64,000 nucleotides of DNA from Blastopirellula marina (GTDB taxonomy: Bacteria > Planctomycetota > Planctomycetia > Pirellulales > Pirellulaceae): assembly GCF_002967765.1 (NCBI RefSeq), contig NZ_PUHY01000012.1:558001-622000 (forward strand), given 5' to 3'. The position numbers were made by a program, and so were the translations under genes. Each line of letters opens with the position of its first letter. Position 1 is the first letter of the stretch. Below are positions 54,828 to 63,523 of the stretch, piece after piece. Under the pieces are notes generated by a model that was not told the DNA's origin, ran no database searches, and worked only from the letters and a program-made list of their open reading frames with translations.

Positions 54828-55213
54828 ACCACGATACCACCTTGGCGCCGCGAATTCCGATGCAGTTGACCAACCATTGTTTGGTCGCGTCGATTCAGAT
54901 TGATCTGAATGACAACGTCTTGTTTCGCTTTAAGCGAGACTTGCTTGAGAAGATACGTCAAACACAAACTCGCGCGGTCTTGCTCGATGTATCAGGCGTC
55001 GACATCATGGATCTGGTCGAGTTCGAATCGATTCGCGAGATCATGCACATGTCGCGTCTAATGGGCGCACGATCGATGTTAGTTGGCATTAAGCCTGAGA
55101 TTGTCTGCTCGTTAATGGACTTCGATATCGACTTTAAAGAGATGGAAACGGCACTCACGCTCGATCAAGCCTTCGAGGTTTTGCAACCGATGTTAGCCAA
55201 CGGGGGAACATAA
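54824..55213 (+). CDS. rsbS: Stressosome scaffold RsbS, phospho-serine replaced
   Basis: 129 residues, a single STAS domain. NHCLVASIQIDLND, VLLDVSGVDIMD and MSRLMGARSMLVGIKPEIV align well with Bacillus subtilis RsbS. In that protein the phosphorylated Ser59 lies in the DSF segment right after the conserved Asp. Here the same position is Leu64 (codon CTG at 55013-55015). Everything around it is conserved, so alignment error is unlikely. The usual RsbT-driven release switch in RsbS should not work as known. Confidence 0.9.
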   Translation: MNHDTTLAPRIPMQLTNHCLVASIQIDLNDNVLFRFKRDLLEKIRQTQTRAVLLDVSGVDIMDLVEFESIREIMHMSRLMGARSMLVGIKPEIVCSLMDFDIDFKEMETALTLDQAFEVLQPMLANGGT

Positions 55214-55225
55214 TAAGTTGTCACC

Positions 55226-55627
55226 ATGAACCAGAAGGAGATGCGGATATGGATAAACTCCGAAGCAAGCCTGGCTCGCTCGATCATGGCCACCCGTAAA
55301 CTGGCCGAATCGATCGGATTGCAGAATAACCAAGTTGCCTTGGTCGCCACGGCGGTTTCGGAACTTGCTCGCAACATTTTGAAATATGCCAAGCAAGGCG
55401 AAGTCATTCTTCGCCCCGTTAGTCAGCTTACCAGACCAGGCATCGAGGTTGTTGCCTGGGATCGCGGACCAGGGATTGAGGACGTTGACACCGCGATGTG
55501 CGACCATCACAGCACCGGTGGAACCTTGGGACTAGGATTGCCTGGGGTGAAGCGTCTCATGGACGACTTTGAAATTGAATCAGAAGTCGGAAAGGGAACG
55601 AGGGTCACAGCAAGGAAATGGAAGTAA
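55226..55627 (+). CDS. rsbT: Serine/threonine switch kinase RsbT
   Basis: 133 residues, a GHKL-fold kinase. The N-box is VSELARNILKYA with Glu and Asn kept, the G1 box DRGPGI and the G2 box GLGLGLPG. RsbT phosphorylates the STAS domains of RsbR and RsbS and then leaves the complex to activate its phosphatase partner. The gene lies 12 bases after rsbS and its end overlaps rsbX. Confidence 0.95.
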   Translation: MNQKEMRIWINSEASLARSIMATRKLAESIGLQNNQVALVATAVSELARNILKYAKQGEVILRPVSQLTRPGIEVVAWDRGPGIEDVDTAMCDHHSTGGTLGLGLPGVKRLMDDFEIESEVGKGTRVTARKWK

Positions 55628-56217
55628 TGACCCTACCAAAACTCGAAACAGGACAGTACGTTCGCAACGCAATGGGGCATTTCGTCGGCGGCGACGTTGC
55701 GATCGTGGAACACGAACCTGAGTTTGTATTCCTGGCGTTGATCGATGTCCTCGGCCATGGACCGCAAGCTCATCATACTGCCGTCGAAATCGAAGCGTTT
55801 ATTCGATCGTGGAGTGACAAGCAAGATTTGCTTGGTCTCCTGAAGGCGCTTCATCGACAACATATTCATGGCCGTGGAGCCGTCATCGGGCTATGCACGA
55901 TCGAACCCCAATGTGGTGAGATTCGATATGTCGGCATTGGCAATGCTACTTGTCGAATGATCGGTGAGAATTCACGCCACTTGCTCACGAGGGAAGGAGT
56001 CGTTGGCCAATCGATTCGCACTCCATCGGTCGAAGTGACGAACCTGGTAAGCGGCGACTTGCTGCTGCTACATAGCGACGGTGTTTCCAGTCACTTTGAT
56101 CTAGACGATTGCCCTCAGTTACGTATCGATTCGATGCCGACCAGCGCCCGGCGAATCGTCATGCAGTTTGGGCGTCCCCATGATGATGCTTCGTGCATCG
56201 CAGTGAGGTACGCATGA
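55618..56217 (+). CDS. rsbX: RsbX-like PP2C phosphatase
   Basis: 199 residues (196 if the start is the ATG at 55627). A compact SpoIIE/PP2C fold with VGGDVAIV, LIDVLGHGPQAH, YVGIGNATCRM, LLLHSDGVSSHFD and PHDDASCIAV. The metal-binding Asp residues of GGD, DVLGHG, SDG and DD are present. RsbX removes phosphates from RsbS and RsbR to reset the stressosome. Overlaps both neighbours in the operon. Confidence 0.9.
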   Translation: MEVMTLPKLETGQYVRNAMGHFVGGDVAIVEHEPEFVFLALIDVLGHGPQAHHTAVEIEAFIRSWSDKQDLLGLLKALHRQHIHGRGAVIGLCTIEPQCGEIRYVGIGNATCRMIGENSRHLLTREGVVGQSIRTPSVEVTNLVSGDLLLLHSDGVSSHFDLDDCPQLRIDSMPTSARRIVMQFGRPHDDASCIAVRYA

Positions 56218-57485
56218 GAACACACTTGGGTGAAATTTGTATCTTCGACCAGTCTGCGGTGATCGAAGTTCGCACGAAGATCTTGGGACTAGCCTCGGCG
56301 TTCGGCTTTAACTCATCGATGGCTACCCGGATGGCCACATCGCTATCGCAACTCGTGCGGCAGCTTCTGTTGCACCGAGAGCCGGGCAAGCTTTACGTCG
56401 ATTTAGACGAGTTGTATGGCGAGGTCGCTTTAAGTTTGCGATTTGTCCTCTCCCACAAAATGACCGTGCCGGATGTCTTGCGAGAAGTATTTGATGACAC
56501 GTCGCTAGTTGTTTGCGACAATTCGCGGGAAGAGATTCGCTTGCGAAAGTCGTTACCGAACTTGCCTGGCTCGCTATCGCCGGAATTCCTCGATATGCAG
56601 CGTAGCCGAATCAACATGAAATCGCGTGCGGCGCTGCTGGAAGAGTTACGCGAAAAGAATCAACAACTCGAGAAATACAACGCGCACCTTGAGGAATTGG
56701 TACGAGAGCGAACCAACGAACTTCAGGTTGCTAATCAACGGATGCAGCGCGATCTCGATGCCGGGGCCGACTATGTCGCGCGGTTGATCCCCGCACCCAT
56801 CCGAGGGCCGATTGCAATCGACTGGCGTTATGTGCCTTCGGCCGCGCTTGGTGGCGATACGATGGGCTATCACTGGATCGATCGTGATCACTTGGCGATC
56901 TATCTGTTAGACGTTACCGGTCATGGTATTGATTCCGCCTTACTGGCGGTCAGCATTATCAACGTCGTCCGTTCCGTCACCTTGCCAGGAGTCGACTTTC
57001 GCCATCCGGGACAGGTCCTCAAGCAACTAAACGACTCGTTCACCATGGAGAAGCATGACAACAAGATGTTCACTATGTGGTATGGCGTGTTCCAAAAGTC
57101 TACCAGCACACTAACCTGGGGCGGGGGTGGTCATCCAGATGCTCTGCTGTACGAACCAGGAGCGACCGAACCCGTTCTGCTCGCCTCAGGCGGTCCGATG
57201 ATGGGGATGATCGAATGGCCCGAATTCGAGATCTTCTCGCGCGTGATCGAATCGCCTTCGCGCCTTTATCTCTTTAGCGATGGCGTTCACGAGATTCACT
57301 TAGAGAAAGGAGGCGAATGGACGTTCGCGGAATTCATCCAGTTCATGAATGTCTCCGCTCCTACTGGGGCCAGCAAGATGGATCACCTCTTTCATCACGT
57401 CCGAAAACTAAGCGGGACTGATCAACTCTCGGATGACTTTTCGATTCTCGAGCTTTGCTTCAATGCCAAAAGCGATTCGAATTAG
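56214..57485 (+). CDS. rsbU: RsbU-like PP2C phosphatase with degenerate kinase-like N-terminus
   Basis: 423 residues from the ATG at 56214, which overlaps the rsbX stop (ATGA). Residues about 1-130 resemble RsbT: SAVIEVRTKILGLASAFGF and ATSLSQLVRQLL mirror SLARSIMATRKLAES and ATAVSELARNIL, but the catalytic Glu and Asn of the N-box are Gln and Gln. A coiled coil (about 150-185) follows, then a PP2C domain (about 200-415) with LGGDTMGYHW, LLDVTGHGIDSALL, GGGGHPDALLY and LFSDGVHEI. It is the likely output phosphatase; its target is not encoded nearby. Confidence 0.9.
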   Translation: MRTHLGEICIFDQSAVIEVRTKILGLASAFGFNSSMATRMATSLSQLVRQLLLHREPGKLYVDLDELYGEVALSLRFVLSHKMTVPDVLREVFDDTSLVVCDNSREEIRLRKSLPNLPGSLSPEFLDMQRSRINMKSRAALLEELREKNQQLEKYNAHLEELVRERTNELQVANQRMQRDLDAGADYVARLIPAPIRGPIAIDWRYVPSAALGGDTMGYHWIDRDHLAIYLLDVTGHGIDSALLAVSIINVVRSVTLPGVDFRHPGQVLKQLNDSFTMEKHDNKMFTMWYGVFQKSTSTLTWGGGGHPDALLYEPGATEPVLLASGGPMMGMIEWPEFEIFSRVIESPSRLYLFSDGVHEIHLEKGGEWTFAEFIQFMNVSAPTGASKMDHLFHHVRKLSGTDQLSDDFSILELCFNAKSDSN

Positions 57486-57682
57486 TTCGCATCGCTAACG
57501 GTCATTCTCGTCGACATCCGCGATAATCCTAGGTGATGTCGAAATGCTAGCTTCATTCGGTTTGCTAGCAGCTCGGAAATTGCTCTTGGCTCAATGGAGG
57601 GCCTCGCTATACTTGTCCCGCCTTGAACTGTGCCCATACGGCAAAGTTTATCGGGAACAGTGCGATTTGGCCGAGGGGAAAC

Positions 57683-59968
57683 ATGCGGATTCCGACCACA
57701 TTCACACGTACGTTAGCAACCATTTTGCTGTTTGCGCCACTTAGCTTGGCAAACGGCGACCCGATTCGTCTTATGCTCGACGAAACGGATCGACCGCTCC
57801 AAGACGAGCCCGTTGCGCCGACCAAGCTTGAAGCGCCGGTTGAGCCTGCGCCACGTCGACCATTTTCTCTGTCTCTCGCACCAGAAGACGAGCCGATCAC
57901 TCCGAACGCCTCTTCCCACGTTCGGCTAGTCTCCGCCGAGACGCCTCCTACGCCTGACCAGGAACTAGATGTTCAGGTAATTCCTTCCTACCCAGCTCGT
58001 AATCAGCTGCGCGAAGCGAATGGTCCGCTACGAGTTCGTGGCATCCGTCGCGAAGAAATTGCCAATCCGGCCGCTCCCGCAGGCACCCCGGCTTTCCAAG
58101 AACAACCGATTCCGCCTTCAACGTCTGACAACCCGTCCGCTTCGGCCGAACCCCCGTTACAGTTGCCGCAGCCACCCGGCTCCCGGTTTACGGTCGTCAA
58201 TTCAGAGGCAGCGAATTCCAATCCGATGGTGACCGTTCCGGAATCCACTAGCAGTGTGGCAACGGTTTCCAATGAAGATGATTCGTTGTCGGTTTGCAAC
58301 TTGATGCCAGGCGAGACCTCTTTGGCCCGTTTGGATCAGCAATGGGGCGAACCAGCCAAGCAGCGACGTATTGATCAAGAGAAACGAGTTCGCTTGTACG
58401 AAAACCGGCCTGGATTCGACCAAGTGGAAGTCGCCATCGATGGCGAGAAGATCGTCTCTTTGTTACTGATTCCCTCGCAACCAATGACGCTGGATGACGT
58501 GGAAGTGAAGTTCGATCTGACGCAGATCACGCCAGCCGATGTTCGCGATTCGACGGGTCGCAGCCTCGGTTGGATCTATCCCGAGAAGTCGATCATGTTG
58601 CCCCAGCCGACTGATACGAACTCAAGCAAGATCGATCGCATCATCGTGCAAGCGCGCTCACCGGAAGGTTACTTGCTTCGTGCCCAAAGCAGGTCGTCGT
58701 TGGCCTATCGCGATCGTTTGGAAGACTATCGTCTGGCGCTCGAAGTAGAACCACACTGTGCTGAAGCCTGGCACGAGACCTCGAAGATTCTGGAACAAAT
58801 TGGTCGGACCGAGGAAGCTTTCGAGGCTTCACGGCATGCGATCTCAGGCGTTGGAGCGAAGCCAGAGTTCCGTTTGCACCGCAGCATGCTTTCGGCCACC
58901 CTCGGAAACATCGATAGCGCACTTCAAAGCACCCAGCAAGTTGCTGAGGATTCGACCGTTGCTCGAGAGATTCGTGCCGCAGCTTACTGCCAATGGGGCG
59001 ATCTGCTGCAAATGGCTGGGCCAGCGAAGAATGCGGAAGCCGTCTCGCGTCATGTGAAGGCGATCGAAACGGCCTCACCGCTGGTGAACGATCCGAATCG
59101 CGATGTTCGCCGCACCGCCAAACAGGTCCTGATCGATGCTCACACGTCGCTTGCCATGGATATTGCGACGGGTGACTGGGAAAAGAAACCAGAGACGGTC
59201 AATCAGTGGCTCAGCCGAGCGAAGATTTACGTTGACGACGTGATGACTAACGAAGAAGGTACCGACCTTCTACGGTTGAAACTGCTAACTCAGTCGCTCA
59301 TGGCACATGGCTCGTTTTCCCACAACTTCGATCCAAGCGAGTCGGTCGACCAGATCCTCGGAAGCTATCGAGAGATCGTTCGCGAAACCGACGATCCGTT
59401 TTTGCATCGTGCCATCGAATGGAAGATGGGACTAGCACTTTCCAAAGCCGTACTCGTGGAGAACGAACGAGGACGCTACCTCGAAGCATTATCGTTGGCG
59501 GACGAGGCCCGTACGTATGTCAAAGCAGGCATGGTTGGGCGCGAAGTGAACACGGAAGAGCATATCTTGCTGGGCTTCGTTTTCTTCCGAGCTGGCACGA
59601 TCCAAGCCGTTCAGAAGAAGAACCACCATGCAGCGGCCGACTGGTACGATCGTGCAATTCCTCATCTGAATGAACCGAAGCTGAAAGAGCTGCTGTTGGA
59701 CGAGAGAGGCGAATCCTTGGTCAGCATGGGGGTTTCCTACTGGACGATCGGTCATCGTCAACGTGGTGTCGAATTGAGTGAACAAGGAAAATCACTCATT
59801 GAATCGGCAATTGCTCAGGATCCGTCATTCCGGCAGAAACTGGTTATTCCGCTCGATAACTTGGCTCAGATGTACCGTCAGCTGGGTGATACGCAGCGAA
59901 GTGCTCAATACACGGCTTCTTCGCAAGAAATCCAGCAATCGCTAGGGACCAATCCGGTCCAGCGATAA
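57683..59968 (+). CDS. Exported TPR protein
   Basis: 761 residues from the ATG at 57683 (GAGGGGAAAC upstream), which starts a signal peptide (FTRTLATILLFAPLSLANG). A Pro/Glu/Ala-rich segment (about 40-190) leads to a beta-rich domain (about 200-320) and then TPR repeats (about 340-750), seen in DYRLALEVEPHCAEAWHETS and GRTEEAFEASRHAI. Probably a periplasmic or surface assembly protein. Function not known. Confidence 0.82.
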   Translation: MRIPTTFTRTLATILLFAPLSLANGDPIRLMLDETDRPLQDEPVAPTKLEAPVEPAPRRPFSLSLAPEDEPITPNASSHVRLVSAETPPTPDQELDVQVIPSYPARNQLREANGPLRVRGIRREEIANPAAPAGTPAFQEQPIPPSTSDNPSASAEPPLQLPQPPGSRFTVVNSEAANSNPMVTVPESTSSVATVSNEDDSLSVCNLMPGETSLARLDQQWGEPAKQRRIDQEKRVRLYENRPGFDQVEVAIDGEKIVSLLLIPSQPMTLDDVEVKFDLTQITPADVRDSTGRSLGWIYPEKSIMLPQPTDTNSSKIDRIIVQARSPEGYLLRAQSRSSLAYRDRLEDYRLALEVEPHCAEAWHETSKILEQIGRTEEAFEASRHAISGVGAKPEFRLHRSMLSATLGNIDSALQSTQQVAEDSTVAREIRAAAYCQWGDLLQMAGPAKNAEAVSRHVKAIETASPLVNDPNRDVRRTAKQVLIDAHTSLAMDIATGDWEKKPETVNQWLSRAKIYVDDVMTNEEGTDLLRLKLLTQSLMAHGSFSHNFDPSESVDQILGSYREIVRETDDPFLHRAIEWKMGLALSKAVLVENERGRYLEALSLADEARTYVKAGMVGREVNTEEHILLGFVFFRAGTIQAVQKKNHHAAADWYDRAIPHLNEPKLKELLLDERGESLVSMGVSYWTIGHRQRGVELSEQGKSLIESAIAQDPSFRQKLVIPLDNLAQMYRQLGDTQRSAQYTASSQEIQQSLGTNPVQR

Positions 59969-60099
59969 GCGGTAAGCCAATTCATCTCCCCTCTTACAAG
60001 CCTAGCCATAGCGATTTAGGGTGGCTTCTTTTATGATAAGGGAAGCGAGCTTGTACTCGCGCGCTTACCGTTTGACCTAGTTGCCGCTGCGAGTTGGGT

Positions 60100-60858
60100 A
60101 TGGTTTTCGAGCACATCGAAAAGCTCAAACAAGAGTACACCGACAAGTACGTCGCCATCGCCAACATGGTGCCGGAATTGAAGCGATTTGAAGGTCGCAC
60201 GGGAATTGTCCGCACGGTTAACATGAGCGGTCGTGCCCTGGTCGAATTCCTCGGTTCGAACGATATCTCTTGGTATGACATTGATGTCGACTTTCTGAAG
60301 ATTGTCCCCGCGCCTGAGCCCACGGAAGCAAAGAAGACCGACGTCAAAGGTCCCGCTGACAAATCTTCATCGTCGGAAGTGGCGCCAAAGAAGAAAAGTT
60401 CTGCCAGCACAGCGGACATTCTGGCCATGGCCCGCGGCAAATCCAACGCGAAGCCGGCAGGGGACAAACCTGAAAGTAAGAAACCAAGTACAGCAGACAT
60501 CTTGGCAGCGGCGAGTGGGAAGGCAAGCCAACCGAAATCGGAATCCACCGAGCTCGCCAAGGATACGAAATCCCTTTCCACGGCTGAGAAGCTGGCACTG
60601 CTGCGAGGCGAGAGCAACAAGTCTCCGGAATCTCCGCAAAAGAAGGACGATGCCCCACAGAAGCCGAGCACCGCTGACATTCTCGCGATGGCTCGAGGCA
60701 AGAAGCCAGCCAATCTGGAGACGTCCGCAGAAGTGTCTCCTCCGAAAGACCCCAATCCCCCCAAACCAAGTACGGCCGATATTTTGGCCATGGCTCGCGG
60801 ACAGAAAAAAAAGAAGGAAGACGATTCATCCGATTCGGAGAAACCATCGTCGGAATGA
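60100..60858 (+). CDS. Protein with five copies of an STADILAMARG motif
   Basis: 252 residues from the ATG at 60100 (a TTG at 60094 is also in frame). Residues 1-70 form a small globular domain (KRFEGRTGIVRTVNMSGRAL, VEFLGSNDISWYDIDVDFL), possibly SH3-like. The rest is a Lys/Ser/Pro-rich, likely disordered tail carrying an 11-residue motif at 103-113, 130-140, 160-170, 190-200 and 224-234. Copies 1, 4 and 5 read STADILAMARG exactly; copies 2 and 3 vary. Soluble, function unknown. Confidence 0.85.
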   Translation: MVFEHIEKLKQEYTDKYVAIANMVPELKRFEGRTGIVRTVNMSGRALVEFLGSNDISWYDIDVDFLKIVPAPEPTEAKKTDVKGPADKSSSSEVAPKKKSSASTADILAMARGKSNAKPAGDKPESKKPSTADILAAASGKASQPKSESTELAKDTKSLSTAEKLALLRGESNKSPESPQKKDDAPQKPSTADILAMARGKKPANLETSAEVSPPKDPNPPKPSTADILAMARGQKKKKEDDSSDSEKPSSE

Positions 60859-60972
60859 TTCTGATCGGAATTCAGGTTCGACACGTGAACAACTCGTAAA
60901 ATACGATTGTCCCCCAACTCACGCACTTAACTAACTGACAACCTTAAACTTGATGCCTCGCTGAGCCCTCGC

Positions 60973-61569
60973 ATGATCCTCTTGATCGACAACTACGATT
61001 CGTTCACTTACAACTTGGTTCAACGTCTGGGCGAGATCGATCCGTCTTTAGATTTACAGGTTTACCGAAACGATCAGATCGATTGTGCCACGATCGAAAA
61101 GCTGAAACCGACCCATTTGATCGTTTCCCCCGGACCTTGCACGCCAAATGAAGCGGGTATCTCCGTCGAGGCCATCAAGTACTTCGCTGAGAAGTTGCCT
61201 ATCCTCGGCGTATGCCTCGGCCATCAATCGATGGGGCAAGCATTCGGTGGAACGATTGTCCGAGCAGAACGCCTCATGCACGGCAAAACGGACGAGATTT
61301 ATCACGATGGTAAGGGCTTGTTCGAAGGCATGCCCAACCCATTCATCGCCACGCGCTATCACAGCCTGGTGATCAAACCCGACACCTTGCCAAGTGATTT
61401 CGAGGTTGCCGCGTGGAGCGTCATGCCCGACGGCGAGAAAGAAATCATGTCGATTCGCCATAAAACACTCCCCATGCTTGGTCTTCAATTCCATCCAGAG
61501 AGTTTCCTTAGTGAAACGGGGACCGATATGTTGCGTCGCTTTCTAGAGATTCAACCTGTTACAACTTAG
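60973..61569 (+). CDS. trpG: Anthranilate/aminodeoxychorismate synthase glutaminase subunit
   Basis: 198 residues, a class I glutamine amidotransferase. It starts MILLIDNYDSFTYNL; the nucleophile is Cys81 in GVCLGHQSMG and His174/Glu176 complete the triad in FHPES. It supplies ammonia for tryptophan or folate (PabA) synthesis; sequence alone does not separate the two. No synthase large subunit is adjacent. Confidence 0.93.
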   Translation: MILLIDNYDSFTYNLVQRLGEIDPSLDLQVYRNDQIDCATIEKLKPTHLIVSPGPCTPNEAGISVEAIKYFAEKLPILGVCLGHQSMGQAFGGTIVRAERLMHGKTDEIYHDGKGLFEGMPNPFIATRYHSLVIKPDTLPSDFEVAAWSVMPDGEKEIMSIRHKTLPMLGLQFHPESFLSETGTDMLRRFLEIQPVTT

Positions 61570-61655
61570 TTGGAAATAATCAATATTCCGTAGGCAGTAT
61601 CCAGGACCGAACGATTCGTCCTGAGCCCCGGGCTGCCGACAATGGGAGTCATGTC

Positions 61656-62867
61656 ATGCATTCCGTCGAAGAGGCCCTGGAACTTATTGGCAAGCACGCA
61701 ACGCCTCTGCCAACCTACGAATGTGATGCGGTCGATGCCCTGGGCTCGGCAATGACCCACGATCTGATCAGCGAACAAGATTCGCCAGCATTTGATAAGT
61801 CGATGATGGACGGCTACGCGGTAATCGCAGCAGATTTGGACGACGGCCCTGCGAACCTGGAAGTCGTCGACGAAATTGCCGCCGGCGTCACAACAGTCGA
61901 AGTGATCCGGCCCGGCACGTGTGCCCGCATTATGACCGGTGCTCCGATGCCACCCGGCGCGGACGCCGTCGCTCTGGTCGAGAACACGCAAATCGACTCG
62001 GAGAATGTCCACCGAGTCATGATCACCGAAACCGTTTCCCCCGGAAAGAACGTTTTGAAACGGGGTGGCCTCTTAAAAGAAGGCCAAGTGGTGCTCGCCG
62101 CCGGCTCCGTAATTCGGCCAATCGAAGTTGGCATTCTGTCCGATATGTCCAAAGGGCGGGTTACCGTTCATCGTTCGCCTTCGATCTCGATTATCAGCAC
62201 CGGCGACGAGTTAGTCAGCGCCCACGAAGAGCCTGCCCCAGGGCAAATCCGTAATAGTAACGGCCCCATGCTTGAGGCGATGGCCAGCGAGGCAGGTGCC
62301 ACGGTCAATCAACTTGGGATCGTCCGTGACAAACGCCAGGACTTGGCCGATGCGATTTCGCAAGGTCTGGAATCGGATATCCTGATCCTATCTGGCGGCG
62401 TTTCCTCGGGCGTTTTGGACTTGGTTCCCTCCGAGTTAGCGGCGAACGGAGTGGAACAGATTTTCCATAAAGTTTGCATCAAGCCCGGCAAGCCGCTGTG
62501 GTTCGGCAAACGCGTGTCTGGCGACAAAACAACGCTGGTATTCGGGTTGCCAGGAAATCCCGTCAGCAGCTTGGTATGCTTTCATCTGTTCGTTCGTTCT
62601 GCGCTTAATCAGCTGAAGGGAAGGGCAGAGGCACCGTTGTATGTGCCTGGCTTCCTTCTCACCCGTGACTTCGTCAATCATGGCGATCGTCCCGTTTACT
62701 TCCCGGCGATGGCTTGCCGGAAAGAAGGGGCTGGAGCAACCATTTCGCCCTTGGATTGGAAGGGATCAGCCGACCTGGCAACATTGGCCAAAGCCAATGC
62801 GCTGGCAAGCTTCGCCCCAAACACCAAGTACGAAGCTGGCCAATTCATCTCGGCAATAATGATCTAG
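61656..62867 (+). CDS. moeA: Molybdopterin molybdenumtransferase
   Basis: 403 residues, usual MoeA length. It inserts molybdate into adenylated molybdopterin. Motifs: SPAFDKSMMDGYAV, RIMTGAPMPPGADAV, ISTGDELVS, GQIRNSNGPML, SGGVSSG and the C-terminal GLPGNPVSSLVCF. Domains I to IV are all present. No other moa or mob genes are in the window. Confidence 0.95.
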   Translation: MHSVEEALELIGKHATPLPTYECDAVDALGSAMTHDLISEQDSPAFDKSMMDGYAVIAADLDDGPANLEVVDEIAAGVTTVEVIRPGTCARIMTGAPMPPGADAVALVENTQIDSENVHRVMITETVSPGKNVLKRGGLLKEGQVVLAAGSVIRPIEVGILSDMSKGRVTVHRSPSISIISTGDELVSAHEEPAPGQIRNSNGPMLEAMASEAGATVNQLGIVRDKRQDLADAISQGLESDILILSGGVSSGVLDLVPSELAANGVEQIFHKVCIKPGKPLWFGKRVSGDKTTLVFGLPGNPVSSLVCFHLFVRSALNQLKGRAEAPLYVPGFLLTRDFVNHGDRPVYFPAMACRKEGAGATISPLDWKGSADLATLAKANALASFAPNTKYEAGQFISAIMI

Positions 62868-62984
62868 TCCTCCTTCTTACCGGTTGGGAAATTACTTTTT
62901 GTGGGTTAAACTCCTCCTAAACAAGAGGGGCCCTGGCCAGGGGCGTCTCTTGCCAACACGGAACAAATTAGGCGGAATTAGGTA

Positions 62985-63428
62985 GTGAGCCAACTCACGA
63001 AAATGGCGGAAACGTGGTTCGAAGAAGTTTGGAACCAACGTAACGACGATGCCATCTTCGAACTGTCAGCCGCAGATGCGGTCGGACACGCGGAATCGGA
63101 CGTTCGCTATTTCAGCATGCATGCGTTCAAGGAATTCCGCGATAACGTGTTGGCCGCCATGCCCGATCTAAAAATCGATCTGGAAGGCATCATTGAACAA
63201 CCACCGGATGTGGTTGTTCGGTGGTTTCTGACGGGCACGCATACGGGTGATGGCTTCGGCTTTGAACCAACCCATTCTCGGGTAAGCCTCCGCGGCATGA
63301 CTTGGCTTCGTGTGAACGAAGAAAACAAGCTGTCCGAAGGTTGGGATTGCTGGAACCAGGGTCGGATGATGCAGATCTTCATTGGAAACGGGCCCAATGG
63401 CAAAGCTGAGGAAGCCGAAGAAGAGTAG
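62985..63428 (+). CDS. SnoaL-like / NTF2-fold protein
   Basis: 147 residues from a GTG at 62985. The pattern KMAETWFEEVWNQRNDDAIF, AVGHAESDVR, VVRWFLTGTHTGDGFGFEP and GMTWLRVNEENKLSEGWDCWN is that of SnoaL-like proteins (NTF2 fold, ester cyclase or binding function). Acidic C-terminus. Activity cannot be predicted. Confidence 0.85.
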   Translation: MSQLTKMAETWFEEVWNQRNDDAIFELSAADAVGHAESDVRYFSMHAFKEFRDNVLAAMPDLKIDLEGIIEQPPDVVVRWFLTGTHTGDGFGFEPTHSRVSLRGMTWLRVNEENKLSEGWDCWNQGRMMQIFIGNGPNGKAEEAEEE

Positions 63429-63523
63429 CTCCCAACCATTCTGAATCGATCTAGGACGCCAGCTCAAAACCACTTAGATTAGGGTTCGTCTATCCTCCCT
63501 GACCTCATGCGAGCATTATTAGC

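Noticed and set aside
59994-60926. 310-codon minus-strand frame with Ser/Phe/Leu repeats
   Set aside because: It is the reverse of the STADILAMARG repeat region. The repeats look regular on both strands only because the motif is repeated in the real gene.
61656-63428. moeA and the SnoaL-like gene as one functional unit
   Set aside because: They are 117 bases apart with no overlap and unrelated predicted roles; shared strand is the only link.
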